Under the pieces are notes generated by a model. The model made no database searches and had not been told where the DNA came from. It saw only the letters and a program-made list of their open reading frames with translations. The position numbers were made by a program, and so were the translations under genes. 64,000 nucleotides of DNA from Lentzea atacamensis (GTDB taxonomy: Bacteria > Actinomycetota > Actinomycetes > Mycobacteriales > Pseudonocardiaceae). The stretch lies in assembly GCF_003269295.1 (NCBI RefSeq), contig NZ_QLTT01000010.1, positions 119,958 to 183,957 on the forward strand. The letters run 5' to 3'. Positions 8,729-17,137 of this stretch are shown piece after piece; the first letter of the stretch is position 1, and each line of letters begins with the position of its first letter.

Positions 8729-9178
8729 ATGCCGAAACCGCCAAGCATCCTCGTCGCGCTGCTCGCGTGTGCCGCGCTCACGACGTCCCCGGCCGTCGCC
8801 GCCGAACCCGTGACCGCCACCGCCGACTTCCAGGAGGCGCTGTTCTCCCCCGTCGACGGCGTCCTCGACTTCGAGGAGACAGCCGACGGGATCAAGGTCA
8901 AGGGCACGTTCCAGAAGGGCTTCTCCTCCGGACGGCCCGACGACTACCTGCTGCAGGTCCTCGACAACGCGACGGTGATCGTGGACTTCAGCGAGGAGTT
9001 CCGCGATGTCGCCGACATCAAGTCGCCGGCGGTCGCGGAGTTCGAGTTCACCACGAAGACCAAGCAGAAGATCGCCGACATCCGCAACGAGCACGTGGTG
9101 GTCCGCCAGCTCGTGGACGTGGCGGCCGGCATCAAGGTGCAGGCGGAGATCGGCCGGGCGAAGGTCCAGAAGGGCTGA
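8729..9178 (+). CDS. Secreted hypothetical protein
   Basis: A 149-residue protein with a Sec signal peptide (MPKPPSILVALLACAALTTS, likely cleaved after AVA near residue 25). The mature part is mostly predicted beta strands (FQEALFSPVDGVLDFEETADGIKVKGTFQKGF) ending in a charged helix. No family was recognised. The start was set at MPKPPS, giving a proper signal peptide; an in-frame ATG 24 bases upstream would bury it. Confidence 0.65.
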   Translation: MPKPPSILVALLACAALTTSPAVAAEPVTATADFQEALFSPVDGVLDFEETADGIKVKGTFQKGFSSGRPDDYLLQVLDNATVIVDFSEEFRDVADIKSPAVAEFEFTTKTKQKIADIRNEHVVVRQLVDVAAGIKVQAEIGRAKVQKG

Positions 9179-9181
9179 CGC

Positions 9182-9694
9182 TCAGCGGGCGTCCTCGTGG
9201 TGCAGCGAGGGCGCCCGTCCCTCCAACGCCCGTTCGACGGCATCCAGGACGGCACGGCTCGTGCGCTGCGCGGCGTCGTGCGCGAAGTGGCCGAGCAACA
9301 CCTGCTGCGTCGGGTTCGGCAGCACCGGGTCCGGCACCGGCGCGCACGTGTGCACCTCCACCACCGGCGCGCCCTCTGCCAACAGGTGCCGCACGGCCCG
9401 CAGGACGCCCTCGCGGTAGCTGTCGTGCACCCACGCGACCAGCAGGTTCACCGGCCGGCCTGCCAGCTCGTACTCGACCTCCGAGGCCAGCGCGTCAGGC
9501 TTGGTCCAGTCGGCCTTGACCCACGTCGGACGGTGTCCGCGTGAAATGGCCGCCCGCGCCGCCCTGCCAGGCCCCTCGTCGGCCATCAGGGGCCGCGTCC
9601 GTGACGGCAGCACGACCTGCCATCCGCGTTCCACCAGCCGTTGCGCGCAGCCGGCCAGCATCCCCGTCCCGCCGAGCACCAGCGCCGTTCTCAC
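9182..9694 (-). CDS. Short-chain dehydrogenase-like Rossmann protein
   Basis: A 170-residue protein that opens with a dinucleotide-binding motif, VRTALVLGGTGMLAGCAQRL. It is shorter than classical SDRs and no Tyr-x-x-x-Lys catalytic pair stands out; conserved-looking blocks are TWVKADWTKPDAL and NLLVAWVHDSY. It may bind NAD(P) without being a standard dehydrogenase. The GTG start overlaps the stop of the upstream P-loop gene (GTGA), so the two form a coupled pair. The 3' end lies 3 bases from the convergent secreted-protein gene. Confidence 0.72.
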   Translation of the reverse strand: MRTALVLGGTGMLAGCAQRLVERGWQVVLPSRTRPLMADEGPGRAARAAISRGHRPTWVKADWTKPDALASEVEYELAGRPVNLLVAWVHDSYREGVLRAVRHLLAEGAPVVEVHTCAPVPDPVLPNPTQQVLLGHFAHDAAQRTSRAVLDAVERALEGRAPSLHHEDAR

Positions 9695-10263
9695 CGAGCA
9701 CGCTCCCGTCCGACCGACGCCAGCGGGCCGGCCAGCCACCGCTCCACCTGCGCCTGCCCGCACAACCGCACGACCACGATCTCGTCGACCAGGGCGAGCA
9801 CCCTGGCCCGGTTGCGCCGGTAGGTCTTCCAGCCCCACCGCAGTATGTGCTCGGAGTCCGTGAACACCGACCACAACGACGGTTCCTGGTTACCGTTCCA
9901 CAACTCCACGCGGCACGCGCGGCGTCTGATCGTGCGGCCGACGAGCCGTCCCATCACCGTCGCGAACGGGTGGTCGAGCCACACCAACGTGTCCGCGCGG
10001 TCCAGCAGGACGGGCCGCACTTCCTTGTACTGGAACTCGGTGACCCACGTGTCGTCGTCCGCGAACGCCGCCACCTCGGTGGCGAACTCGGGTCGCGGCG
10101 TCCACCGTGGCCCCCAGTAGAGACTGTCCAGCTCCACTCGCCGCAGGTCGCGCTTCTCGGCGATGCGCAGGCAGAGCGTCGACTTGCCGGATCCGGCGTT
10201 GCCGGCGACGAGGATGCGCCGGGGCACGTGCGGCAGCGGATCGGCTGGTCCGAGCAACGGCAT
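9691..10263 (-). CDS. P-loop kinase-like protein (FlaR/topology-modulation type)
   Basis: A 190-residue adenylate-kinase-like NTPase. The Walker A motif is ILVAGNAGSGKSTL (about residues 17-30), followed by VELDSLYWGPRWTPRPEF and the strand TLVWLDHPFATVMGRLVGRTIRR. This matches the P-loop proteins annotated as 'AAA family ATPase' or 'DNA topology modulation protein FlaR'. The natural substrate is not known. It is translationally coupled to the SDR-like gene downstream. Confidence 0.82.
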   Translation of the reverse strand: MPLLGPADPLPHVPRRILVAGNAGSGKSTLCLRIAEKRDLRRVELDSLYWGPRWTPRPEFATEVAAFADDDTWVTEFQYKEVRPVLLDRADTLVWLDHPFATVMGRLVGRTIRRRACRVELWNGNQEPSLWSVFTDSEHILRWGWKTYRRNRARVLALVDEIVVVRLCGQAQVERWLAGPLASVGRERAR

Positions 10264-10300
10264 CGGGCCAGGGTAGGGGAAATCGACTGATCACAACACG

Positions 10301-10336
10301 AACGCAGGGCCCCCGGAACACCGGAGGCCCTGCGTT
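10301..10336 (-). terminator. Terminator of the cold-shock gene
   Basis: An AACGCAGGGCC / GGCCCTGCGTT inverted repeat with a 14-base loop starts 10 bases after the cold-shock stop codon. The following minus-strand bases (CGTGTTGTG) are only weakly T-rich. Confidence 0.75.
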
Positions 10337-10346
10337 GTGAACGACG

Positions 10347-10550
10347 TCAGAGAGCGGTGACGTTCGTCGCCTGCGGGCCCTTCTGGCCCTGCGTGACGTC
10401 GAACGAGACCTTCTGGTTCTCCTCGAGGCTGCGGTAGCCGCCGCCGTTGAGGGCCGAGTAGTGGACGAAGACGTCAGCGCCGCCGTCCTCGGGGGCGATG
10501 AAGCCGAAGCCCTTTTCGGCGTTGAACCACTTGACGGTGCCGTTTGCCAT
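10347..10550 (-). CDS. cspA: Cold-shock protein
   Basis: A 67-residue single-domain cold-shock protein (OB fold) that binds single-stranded RNA/DNA. Both RNP motifs are intact: KGFGFIAP (RNP1) and VFVHYSAL (RNP2), after the standard opening [24 protein letters not shown] lies upstream. The 173 bases between this start and the next gene are likely to hold a long untranslated leader, as is common for csp genes, but no specific RNA structure was identified. Confidence 0.97.
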   Translation of the reverse strand: MANGTVKWFNAEKGFGFIAPEDGGADVFVHYSALNGGGYRSLEENQKVSFDVTQGQKGPQATNVTAL

Positions 10551-10723
10551 GTACTGCTGCTCCTTCAATGCTGAAGAACGAACCGCACTGTGCGGCCGCT
10601 CCGTGGTTGGTCGTGAGCCGACCCGCCCCAACCGCTAAGAAGGAGAAGCGCTCGCAACTGAAGTTTGGCGAGCGTGAAATGACACGAACACAAAACTGCA
10701 ACCGAAGAGTCAGTGTAGCGTAC

Positions 10724-11239
10724 TCAGCGACGTTTGCGCTGAGGTACCGCGAACCGGAGCTGCATCAGCGTCACCCGCAAGATCAGGAAGCACGCGAGAC
10801 CGGCCGCCGCCACCGCGCACAACGTGGACAAAGTCGAAAACACCACGTAGACCGGGGTGTCGAGCAGCAACGACTCGAGCACGTCACAGAGCACCATCGC
10901 GAGGAACGCGTACTGCCACGGCTTGATCAACGGGCTGGCCACCCGCTCCTCGAACGGCACGTCGCGCTGGCCGGGGTCGCTGGCCTTCCAGATCTCCCCC
11001 ATCATCCGCACGCCGTGCAGGGCGATCGCCTCGGCGTTGTGCGTGGCGTTGCGGAACCAGAGGATGAACGCCACCGCCGCGGGCACGAGCAGCACGATGG
11101 CGAGGAAGCTCCACGAGGACGAGCCGCCCCGCCAGTCGACGGCCGTGCCCCAGACGGACGCGACGGCGACCAGCGCGATCAGACCCTGGCTGACGTACCC
11201 GGTCACCCGGACGTCCTTCAAGTCGATGTAGGTGTCCAA
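10724..11239 (-). CDS. DUF4328 membrane protein, second copy
   Basis: A 171-residue membrane protein with about five hydrophobic segments and the same landmarks as the protein at 7592-8206: WFRNATHNAEAI here against WMNRARHNSEAI there, and GEIWKASDP against QDIWRGSD. The P-rich 'FIP' region is replaced (PLIKPWQYAFLAMVLCDVLES), so it is the more divergent of the two. The start was put at a TTG (LDTYID) with GGGAG seven bases upstream; a GTG 21 bases further out is also possible. Confidence 0.7.
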   Translation of the reverse strand: MDTYIDLKDVRVTGYVSQGLIALVAVASVWGTAVDWRGGSSSWSFLAIVLLVPAAVAFILWFRNATHNAEAIALHGVRMMGEIWKASDPGQRDVPFEERVASPLIKPWQYAFLAMVLCDVLESLLLDTPVYVVFSTLSTLCAVAAAGLACFLILRVTLMQLRFAVPQRKRR

Positions 11240-11276
11240 CGCACAACTCCCGAACACTGGCGGACCCGGCGGGAGA

Positions 11277-12332
11277 CTACCGCCCGAAACCGCAGCCCAG
11301 CTCGGCGAAAGTCGCGATCTTCTCCGCGGCGCGCACGACGACCTCGTCGATGCCGTCCAGCACCACGCGGTCACCGGTGCGGCGGGCGGGCACCAGCGGC
11401 ACGTCCGCCTTCCCGCAGGCCTCGACGACCGACGTGAACGCCCGCGCGGCCGCCAGGGGCGCGACGAGGGGTTCGCCGGTCTGCCGGTGCCGGATCAGGT
11501 TCTCCAGGAGGTCGACGGTGGGCGGCACGGCCATCCGGTGGTCGTTCACAGTCAGCCGGTCGTCGTCGTACCACCACACGGCCTGGCCCAGCGAGCCGTG
11601 CACGAGCACCACCGGTGGCAACGATGTCGACGCACAGAGCGTGGACGCGACTACGACCGGTGGCGCGCCATCAGCCGTGACGCGCACGCACGACGTGTCG
11701 TCGGCGGTGATCGTGTCGCGGCACCGGAACAGCTCCAGCTCCACACCGATGTCCGTGCGCTCTTCCACGTCAGCCAGCAACAGGGCGTTCTGCAGGGCGT
11801 GCGCGAACGGGTTCACCAGCGTCCCGTCCTCGCCGTGCCGCCCAGCCCACGTGGCCCGCTCGTAGTAGGAGTCCGTGCGCACCCAGCGGCCGGCGGCGCC
11901 GATGCCCGAGATGTCCCCGAGCGCGCCGGAGCCGATCAGCGAGCAGAGCCGCCGGTACGAGCCGGTGCCCTGGGACTGGAACCCGACCTGGCACACCAGC
12001 CCGCGGTCGGCGGCGGCCGAGGAGATCTCGTCGAAGTCCGCCACCGAGAGCAACGCAGGCTTCTCCACCATCACGTCGCAGCCCAGCGCGAAGGCCGACA
12101 GCACCAGGTCCCGGTGCGTCGACGGCGGCGAGGAGATCACCACGACCTCGGGGTGCAGCTCGGCGGCCAGCGACGGCAGATCCGGGTAGGACGGCACCGG
12201 CACCTCGACGTCGGTGACATCCGCCACATCGACGACACCGACGAAGGTGGCAACCCCGTCGTGACCGAGCCGGAGCAGGTTCTCCACGTGCCGCGCCCCG
12301 TGCCCACGCGCCCCGACCAGCGCAACACGCAT
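11277..12332 (-). CDS. Gfo/Idh/MocA family oxidoreductase
   Basis: A 351-residue NAD(P)-dependent sugar or polyol dehydrogenase-like protein. The dinucleotide fold opens with MRVALVGARGHGARHVENLL (the usual GxGxxG becomes GARGHG). The strand-helix VVVISSPPSTHRDLV and the catalytic-type motif VMVEKPALL (E-K-P, about residues 88-96) are present. It is the last gene of the carbohydrate operon, 5 bases after the YesL-like gene, with GAAGGGTGAGG as ribosome-binding region. The substrate is probably the imported sugar or a derivative. Confidence 0.85.
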   Translation of the reverse strand: MRVALVGARGHGARHVENLLRLGHDGVATFVGVVDVADVTDVEVPVPSYPDLPSLAAELHPEVVVISSPPSTHRDLVLSAFALGCDVMVEKPALLSVADFDEISSAAADRGLVCQVGFQSQGTGSYRRLCSLIGSGALGDISGIGAAGRWVRTDSYYERATWAGRHGEDGTLVNPFAHALQNALLLADVEERTDIGVELELFRCRDTITADDTSCVRVTADGAPPVVVASTLCASTSLPPVVLVHGSLGQAVWWYDDDRLTVNDHRMAVPPTVDLLENLIRHRQTGEPLVAPLAAARAFTSVVEACGKADVPLVPARRTGDRVVLDGIDEVVVRAAEKIATFAELGCGFGR

Positions 12333-12337
12333 CGTCC

Positions 12338-12814
12338 TCACCCTTCTCGGGTGGACTCCGCAGCCAGCGCCAGGGGTCCGGCGATCACCAGCGCCAGCGG
12401 AGGCAGGGCCCACACCAGCACACCGGCGACCACCAACGCGGCCATCAGCATCGGCTCAGGTGCCTCAAATATCAATCCGCCGCGCCAACCAAGACATGCA
12501 TGCGACAGCGACCAGGCCCCGATCGCGGCAGAACCGGCCACAACGGCGAGCCGGACGGGCAGCGGCGCCGGCAGCACCGTGACCACGAGGATCACGTCCA
12601 CCACCAGCACCGCCCACAGCACCGCGAACACGACACCCGGCACCCACTGGACACGCAGCAACGACCAGAACCGTCCCGCCGGAAGACCGCCCCGCAGGAC
12701 GGCACACCCCGCTCCGAACGCCGAGAACGCGGTCACCAGCGGGAGCGAGGCCACGAAGACGAACAGCCCGACCAGCAGGGCGTCGGCGAGAACCTCCAGC
12801 CGCTCGCGCGTCAT
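12338..12814 (-). CDS. YesL-like (DUF624) membrane protein
   Basis: A 158-residue protein with four or five transmembrane helices. The N-terminal pattern ALLVGLFVFVASLPLVTAFSAFGAGCAVLR matches in spacing the 'FSLPIVTIG' region of YesL/DUF624 proteins, which are encoded next to CUT1 sugar transporters in Bacillus and actinobacteria. Its role in transport is unknown. The start codon overlaps the stop of the preceding permease gene (ATGA). Confidence 0.65.
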   Translation of the reverse strand: MTRERLEVLADALLVGLFVFVASLPLVTAFSAFGAGCAVLRGGLPAGRFWSLLRVQWVPGVVFAVLWAVLVVDVILVVTVLPAPLPVRLAVVAGSAAIGAWSLSHACLGWRGGLIFEAPEPMLMAALVVAGVLVWALPPLALVIAGPLALAAESTREG

Positions 12815-13638
12815 CCCTTCAGTCCCGTCGTGGCCACGCCGGCTACCAGGAACCGCTGGAACGCCAGGAAGAACAGCCCGATCGGCACCAGCGACAGCAC
12901 GGACATCGCGAACATCGGCCCATAGGAGGACGACGACGTCTGGTCGATGAACAGCCGCAAGCCCATCGGGATCGTGTAGTTCTCGGTCGACGACAGGTAG
13001 ATCAGCTGCGAGAAGAAGTCGTTCCAGGTCCAGATGAACGTGAAGATCGCGGTCGTCACCATCGCCGGGCGGGACAGCGGCAGCACCACGTACCGGTAGC
13101 TGCGGATCGGCCCGCACCCGTCGATCTTCGCCGCCTCGTCCAGCTCGCGGGGGATGCCGCGCATGAACTGCACCATCAGGAACACGAAGAACGCGTCGGT
13201 CGCCAGCAGCTTCGGCAGGATCAGCGGCACGAACGTGTCGATCATCTCCAGCCTCTGGAACACCACGTACTGCGGGATCAGCGTCACGTGCGCGGGCAGC
13301 ATGATCGTGACCAGCGCGAACGCGAACAGCGGGCCGGAGAGCCGGAACCGCAGCCGCGCGAACGCGTAGGCCGCGAGCGAGCACGACACGACGTTGCCGA
13401 TCACCGCACCCGACGCGACGATCGTGGAGTTGCCGAGGAACGTCCAGAACGACTCGCCGCCCGCACCCTCCAGCGCGCCCGCGTACCCGTCGATGGTCAC
13501 GCGGCCGGGAAAGAGCGAGCGCAGGTTGGCGACGAGGTCCTCGACCGGCGTGAGCGACGCCGAGATCAACCACACGATCGGGTACAACACCAGCGCCAGC
13601 GCGGCCAGGCACAACAGGAAGACGGCGACCCGCTTCAA
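12811..13638 (-). CDS. Carbohydrate ABC transporter permease (MalG type)
   Basis: A 275-residue inner-membrane permease with six transmembrane helices. The cytoplasmic coupling loop carries the EAA motif (ELDEAAKIDGCGPIRSYRYV, then LPLSRP). It pairs with the MalF-type permease upstream to form the CUT1 channel. The start is TTG, overlapping the stop of the upstream permease in TTGA; the sequence LKRVAVFLL gives the usual short basic N-terminus. Confidence 0.93.
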   Translation of the reverse strand: MKRVAVFLLCLAALALVLYPIVWLISASLTPVEDLVANLRSLFPGRVTIDGYAGALEGAGGESFWTFLGNSTIVASGAVIGNVVSCSLAAYAFARLRFRLSGPLFAFALVTIMLPAHVTLIPQYVVFQRLEMIDTFVPLILPKLLATDAFFVFLMVQFMRGIPRELDEAAKIDGCGPIRSYRYVVLPLSRPAMVTTAIFTFIWTWNDFFSQLIYLSSTENYTIPMGLRLFIDQTSSSSYGPMFAMSVLSLVPIGLFFLAFQRFLVAGVATTGLKG

Positions 13639-14480
13639 CGTTCGTCTCCGTAGAACACCCAGTACCGCGAGGTCCGGAACAACACCGCGGTGATCACCGC
13701 GACCGCCACCAGCAGCACCCACGCCATCGCCGACGCGTAGCCCATGCGGAACTCCGTGAACCCGCGCTCGTACAGGTAGAGCGTGTAGAACAACGTCGAG
13801 TCGGCGGGCCCGCCGCGCCCTCCGCTCACGACGAAGGCCTGCGTGAACGCCTGGAACGCGTGGATCGTCTCCAGCACCAGGTTGAAGAACAGCACCGGCG
13901 ACAGCATCGGCAGCGTGATCGACCACAGCCGCCGCCACCAGCCCGCGCCGTCGACCGCGGCCGCGTCGAACAGGTCGCGCGGGATCTGCTGCAGCCCGGC
14001 CAGGAAGATCACCATGGGCGCGCCGAACTGCCACGCGGACAGCAGCACGATGGTGATCAGCGCGTGGTCCGGCGTGTCGACCCAGGTGTCGAAGATCGCC
14101 CGCCACGCCAGTGCCAGCCCGACCGAGGCACCGAGCAGCGACGGCGCGTAGAAGGCCGAGCGGAAGAACGCCTGCCCCTTGCCGCGCAACGAGTTCAGCA
14201 GCAGCGCGACGGCCAGCGCCAGCACGAGTTTCAACGGCACCGACCACGCGACGTACCGCAGGGTCACGCCGACCGAGTGCAGGTAGCGCGGGTCGTCGCC
14301 GAACAGCTTGGCGTAGTTGCCGAAGCCGACCCACCGCGGCTCGTTGAACAGGTCGTAGTCGGTGAACGACAGGTACAGCGACACGACCATCGGCGCGACC
14401 GTGAGGCCGATCGCGCCGAGCAGCCACGGACCGAGGAACAGGTACGCGACGCTCTGCGAGCGCCGTTGAGCGAGCACCAC
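13635..14480 (-). CDS. Carbohydrate ABC transporter permease (MalF type)
   Basis: A 281-residue permease with six transmembrane helices. The first is AYLFLGPWLLGAIGLTVAP, and the EAA-loop is DLFDAAAVDGAGWWRRLWSI followed by LPMLSP. Together with the MalG-type partner it makes the translocation pore for the substrate delivered by the lipoprotein encoded just upstream. The GTG start overlaps the last base of the stop codon of that gene. Confidence 0.93.
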   Translation of the reverse strand: MVLAQRRSQSVAYLFLGPWLLGAIGLTVAPMVVSLYLSFTDYDLFNEPRWVGFGNYAKLFGDDPRYLHSVGVTLRYVAWSVPLKLVLALAVALLLNSLRGKGQAFFRSAFYAPSLLGASVGLALAWRAIFDTWVDTPDHALITIVLLSAWQFGAPMVIFLAGLQQIPRDLFDAAAVDGAGWWRRLWSITLPMLSPVLFFNLVLETIHAFQAFTQAFVVSGGRGGPADSTLFYTLYLYERGFTEFRMGYASAMAWVLLVAVAVITAVLFRTSRYWVFYGDER

Positions 14481-15745
14481 TACTTCAGTGCTTCTTCTGC
14501 GTCGCGCCAGAACTCGTCCAGCGCCTGGTCGATCGTCTTCTTGCCGAAGACGACCTCCTCGTGCTTGCGCTGCATCAGCTTGTAGATCGTGCCGTCGCCC
14601 TTGGGCGGTGCGGCCGGGGCGTTGCCGAGCTTGGCGTCGACCGACTTCTGGTACTCGAAGATGACCTTGTTGGCGCCGCTGAGGTTCTGCGCCACGGCTT
14701 CGCGGATCTTCAGGTTCGCCGGCAGGCCGCGGTTCGCGCCGAGGATCTTGCCCGCGTCGGGGTCGTTGAGCAGGAAGTCGATCAGCTTGACCGCCGCGTC
14801 CTTGTGCCTGGTGCGGGCGGACGCGCTGATCAGCTGCGACGGCTTGCGGTAGGAGCCGAGGGTTTCCTTGCTGTCACTGGGATACGGGCCCAGCTTGAGC
14901 TCGTCCGGGCGGACCGTGTTGTAGCCGCCGTAGAGGCTGTCGTAGCTGTGCTCGGACGCCGAGAGCCTCTTGCCCATCGGCGTCTGCTCGGCACCGGCGT
15001 TCAGCGTCGTCACCAGTTCGGCCGGGGTGGTGGCCCCCGCGTCGCGGAAGTCCTTGGACAACTGCCAGAACGCCTTCAGGTCGTCCTTCGCGTAACCGAG
15101 CTTGCCCTCGTCGGTGTACAACGCCTTGCCGCGCTGCCGCAGCCAGGTCTCGAAGACGTCCTCGGTGCCGCCGAAGTCCGTGGAGCCCGCGACCTTGCCG
15201 CCGGTGCTCGCCTGGATCTTGGCCGCGACCTCCTTGTAGTCGGCCCAGGTCCAGCCGATCTCCGGCGGCTTGACGCCGGCCGCCCCGAACAGCTTCGGGT
15301 CGTACACGATCGTGGTGGAGTTCTGCGCCAGCGGCATCGCGACCTGCTTGCCCTTGAGCTTGCCGCTGCCGATGAAACCCTGGTCCCAGTCCGCGGTGCG
15401 GATCTCCTTGCCCACGTACGGGGTGAGGTCGAGCAGCACGTTGCGGCCCGCGTACTCGTTGAGGTAGCGGTAGTCCATCTGGATCACGTCCGGCGCGTTG
15501 CCGCCCGCGATCTCGGTGGAGAGCTTCTCGAAGTAGTTCTGGAAGTTCTGGAACGACGTCGAGACCTTGATGTTCGCGTTGCGGCTCTCGAAGAGCCGTA
15601 CCGCCTCGTCGGTCACCTTGGCGCGGTCGTCGTTGCCCCACCAGATGAACCGGATCTCGGTCTGGCCGTTGCTCGCGCCGCCGCCACAGCCGGATGCCAC
15701 CAGTAATGCGCCCAGCGTCAAGCCCACAACCTTGTGCGCTTTCAC
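14480..15745 (-). CDS. Sugar-binding lipoprotein (family 1 solute-binding protein)
   Basis: A 421-residue extracellular solute-binding protein of a CUT1 transporter. The signal peptide (VKAHKVVGLTLGALLVASGC) ends in a lipobox with Cys-20, so the protein is anchored outside the membrane. The mature part shows the family-1 pattern: FIWWGNDDRAKVTDEAVRLF near the start, NAPDVIQMDYRYLNEYA, and a long C-terminal lobe with LIDFLLNDPDAGKILG. The start is GTG behind AAAGGGAG. The sugar is unknown. No transporter ATPase is encoded nearby, so a shared MsiK/MsmX-type ATPase is likely. Confidence 0.93.
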   Translation of the reverse strand: MKAHKVVGLTLGALLVASGCGGGASNGQTEIRFIWWGNDDRAKVTDEAVRLFESRNANIKVSTSFQNFQNYFEKLSTEIAGGNAPDVIQMDYRYLNEYAGRNVLLDLTPYVGKEIRTADWDQGFIGSGKLKGKQVAMPLAQNSTTIVYDPKLFGAAGVKPPEIGWTWADYKEVAAKIQASTGGKVAGSTDFGGTEDVFETWLRQRGKALYTDEGKLGYAKDDLKAFWQLSKDFRDAGATTPAELVTTLNAGAEQTPMGKRLSASEHSYDSLYGGYNTVRPDELKLGPYPSDSKETLGSYRKPSQLISASARTRHKDAAVKLIDFLLNDPDAGKILGANRGLPANLKIREAVAQNLSGANKVIFEYQKSVDAKLGNAPAAPPKGDGTIYKLMQRKHEEVVFGKKTIDQALDEFWRDAEEALK

Positions 15746-15756
15746 GGATCTCCCTT

Positions 15757-17022
15757 TCAGCGGAGGTCGATGACGTCGACGACGTGCACCGGTTCCCCGG
15801 TCTCGAAGCTGCGGTTGGCGGCGAAACCAGTCAGCAGCGAGAGAGTGCCGTCGTAGTGCGTTGCCTTGCGTCCCAACGGGTCTTCCTGCCCGTCCGGCCC
15901 GTACAGCGCGTCGACCATGCGTTGGTCGGCGCCGCCGTGACCGTCCCGGTCGTACTCCAGCGGGATCTCCTCCCGCTGCTCGAACAGTCGTTGCACGGAG
16001 AGCTTCGCCCACCCCTCCTCCGGGTTGGCGTTCACGCCGTGCACGGCCGGATTCTGGCTCGACACCCAGGAGTTCTCGACGACTTCGAGTTCGAGACGCC
16101 CTTTGCTGCCGTTGACCATCAGCCGGTAGCCCTCCCACGGCGAGTAGGCCGTGAGGTGGTAGGTCAGGTTCGCCCCGCCGGCGTAGCGGACGATCACCGA
16201 CATGTCGTCCTCAATGGACACACCGGGGTCGAACGGGTTCTGGTCGCGGCGGTAGCCGTCCTCGTGCCGTGCGTCGACGTAGAGCTTCTTCAGCCAGGCG
16301 TTCTGCTCCAGCTCGAGAGCGAACCGGTCGTCATGGGAGTAGCCGTGCCGCTTGCCGTTTTCCTCGCCGTAGAAGAACAACCGGCCGTGCGCGTACACGG
16401 TTTCCGGCACCGAGCCGACCCACCAGTTGAGCAGGTCGAAGTGATGCGTCGCCTTGTGCACCATCAGGCCGCCGGAGTTGGCCTTGTCACGGTGCCAGCG
16501 GCGGAAGTAGTCGGCACCGTGCCGGGTGTCGAGCAGCCACTCGAAGTGGACCGACCCGATCTCGCCGACGGCGCCGCCCGCGAGCAGCTCGCGGACCTTC
16601 TCGTGGATCGGGTTGTAGCGGTAGTTGAACGTGACGGTGACGTTGCCGTCGTTGCGGTGCACCGCGTCCAGAATCTTGCGCGCCGACGGCACGTCCGTCG
16701 TCATCGGCTTCTCCGTCACGACATCGCGGCCGGCGTCCAACGCCTCCACGATGTACGTGACGTGGTGCCGGTCGACTGTGGTCACGACGACCACGTCGAC
16801 CTGCTGTTCGTCGAGCATCTTCAGAAACTCGTCCGCGCCGTACGCGGGAACCGGCTCGACCCCCAGATCAGCGAGCCGGTCGTTGTGGACGTTCATCCGG
16901 GTGCGGTTCACGTCGGCGAACGCGACGAGCTGACAGGTGTTCGCGTGCTCGACCGCGATGGCGTGCACGTGCCGCTCGGCCCGTGCCCCCGTGCCGACCA
17001 CCGCGTAACGCCTGCGGACCAT
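15757..17022 (-). CDS. Gfo/Idh/MocA family oxidoreductase
   Basis: A 421-residue oxidoreductase, first gene of the sugar operon. It has an N-terminal Rossmann fold (RYAVVGTGARAERHVHAI), the E-K-P motif (VVTEKPMTT, about residues 93-101) and a histidine-rich catalytic-type region (GGLMVHKATHHFDLLNWWVG). It is longer than the paralogue at the end of the operon and only distantly similar. The start was placed at MVRRRY behind GGGAGG; ten further in-frame residues upstream do not look native. The sugar substrate is unknown. Confidence 0.9.
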   Translation of the reverse strand: MVRRRYAVVGTGARAERHVHAIAVEHANTCQLVAFADVNRTRMNVHNDRLADLGVEPVPAYGADEFLKMLDEQQVDVVVVTTVDRHHVTYIVEALDAGRDVVTEKPMTTDVPSARKILDAVHRNDGNVTVTFNYRYNPIHEKVRELLAGGAVGEIGSVHFEWLLDTRHGADYFRRWHRDKANSGGLMVHKATHHFDLLNWWVGSVPETVYAHGRLFFYGEENGKRHGYSHDDRFALELEQNAWLKKLYVDARHEDGYRRDQNPFDPGVSIEDDMSVIVRYAGGANLTYHLTAYSPWEGYRLMVNGSKGRLELEVVENSWVSSQNPAVHGVNANPEEGWAKLSVQRLFEQREEIPLEYDRDGHGGADQRMVDALYGPDGQEDPLGRKATHYDGTLSLLTGFAANRSFETGEPVHVVDVIDLR

Positions 17023-17034
17023 GCAAACCTCCCC

Positions 17035-17103
17035 GGTAAACGGTTTCCCCACGCTAGCCGGACCGGCCCTGACCTCGTCAAGAGTTCCGCGAAAACCTTT
17101 TCG
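17035..17103. promoter_or_regulatory. Divergent promoter region with two inverted repeats
   Basis: Between the sugar operon and the nucleoside hydrolase gene lie GGTAAACGGTTTCC (17035-17048; arms AAAC/GTTT) and CGAAAACCTTTTCG (17090-17103; arms CGAAAA/TTTTCG). Both look like LacI-family operators, which often regulate CUT1 sugar operons. No LacI gene is present in the window, so the binding protein is unknown. Confidence 0.45.
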
Positions 17104-17137
17104 GTTGTTTCATGGACGTGAAAGGGAGGATGGGGTC

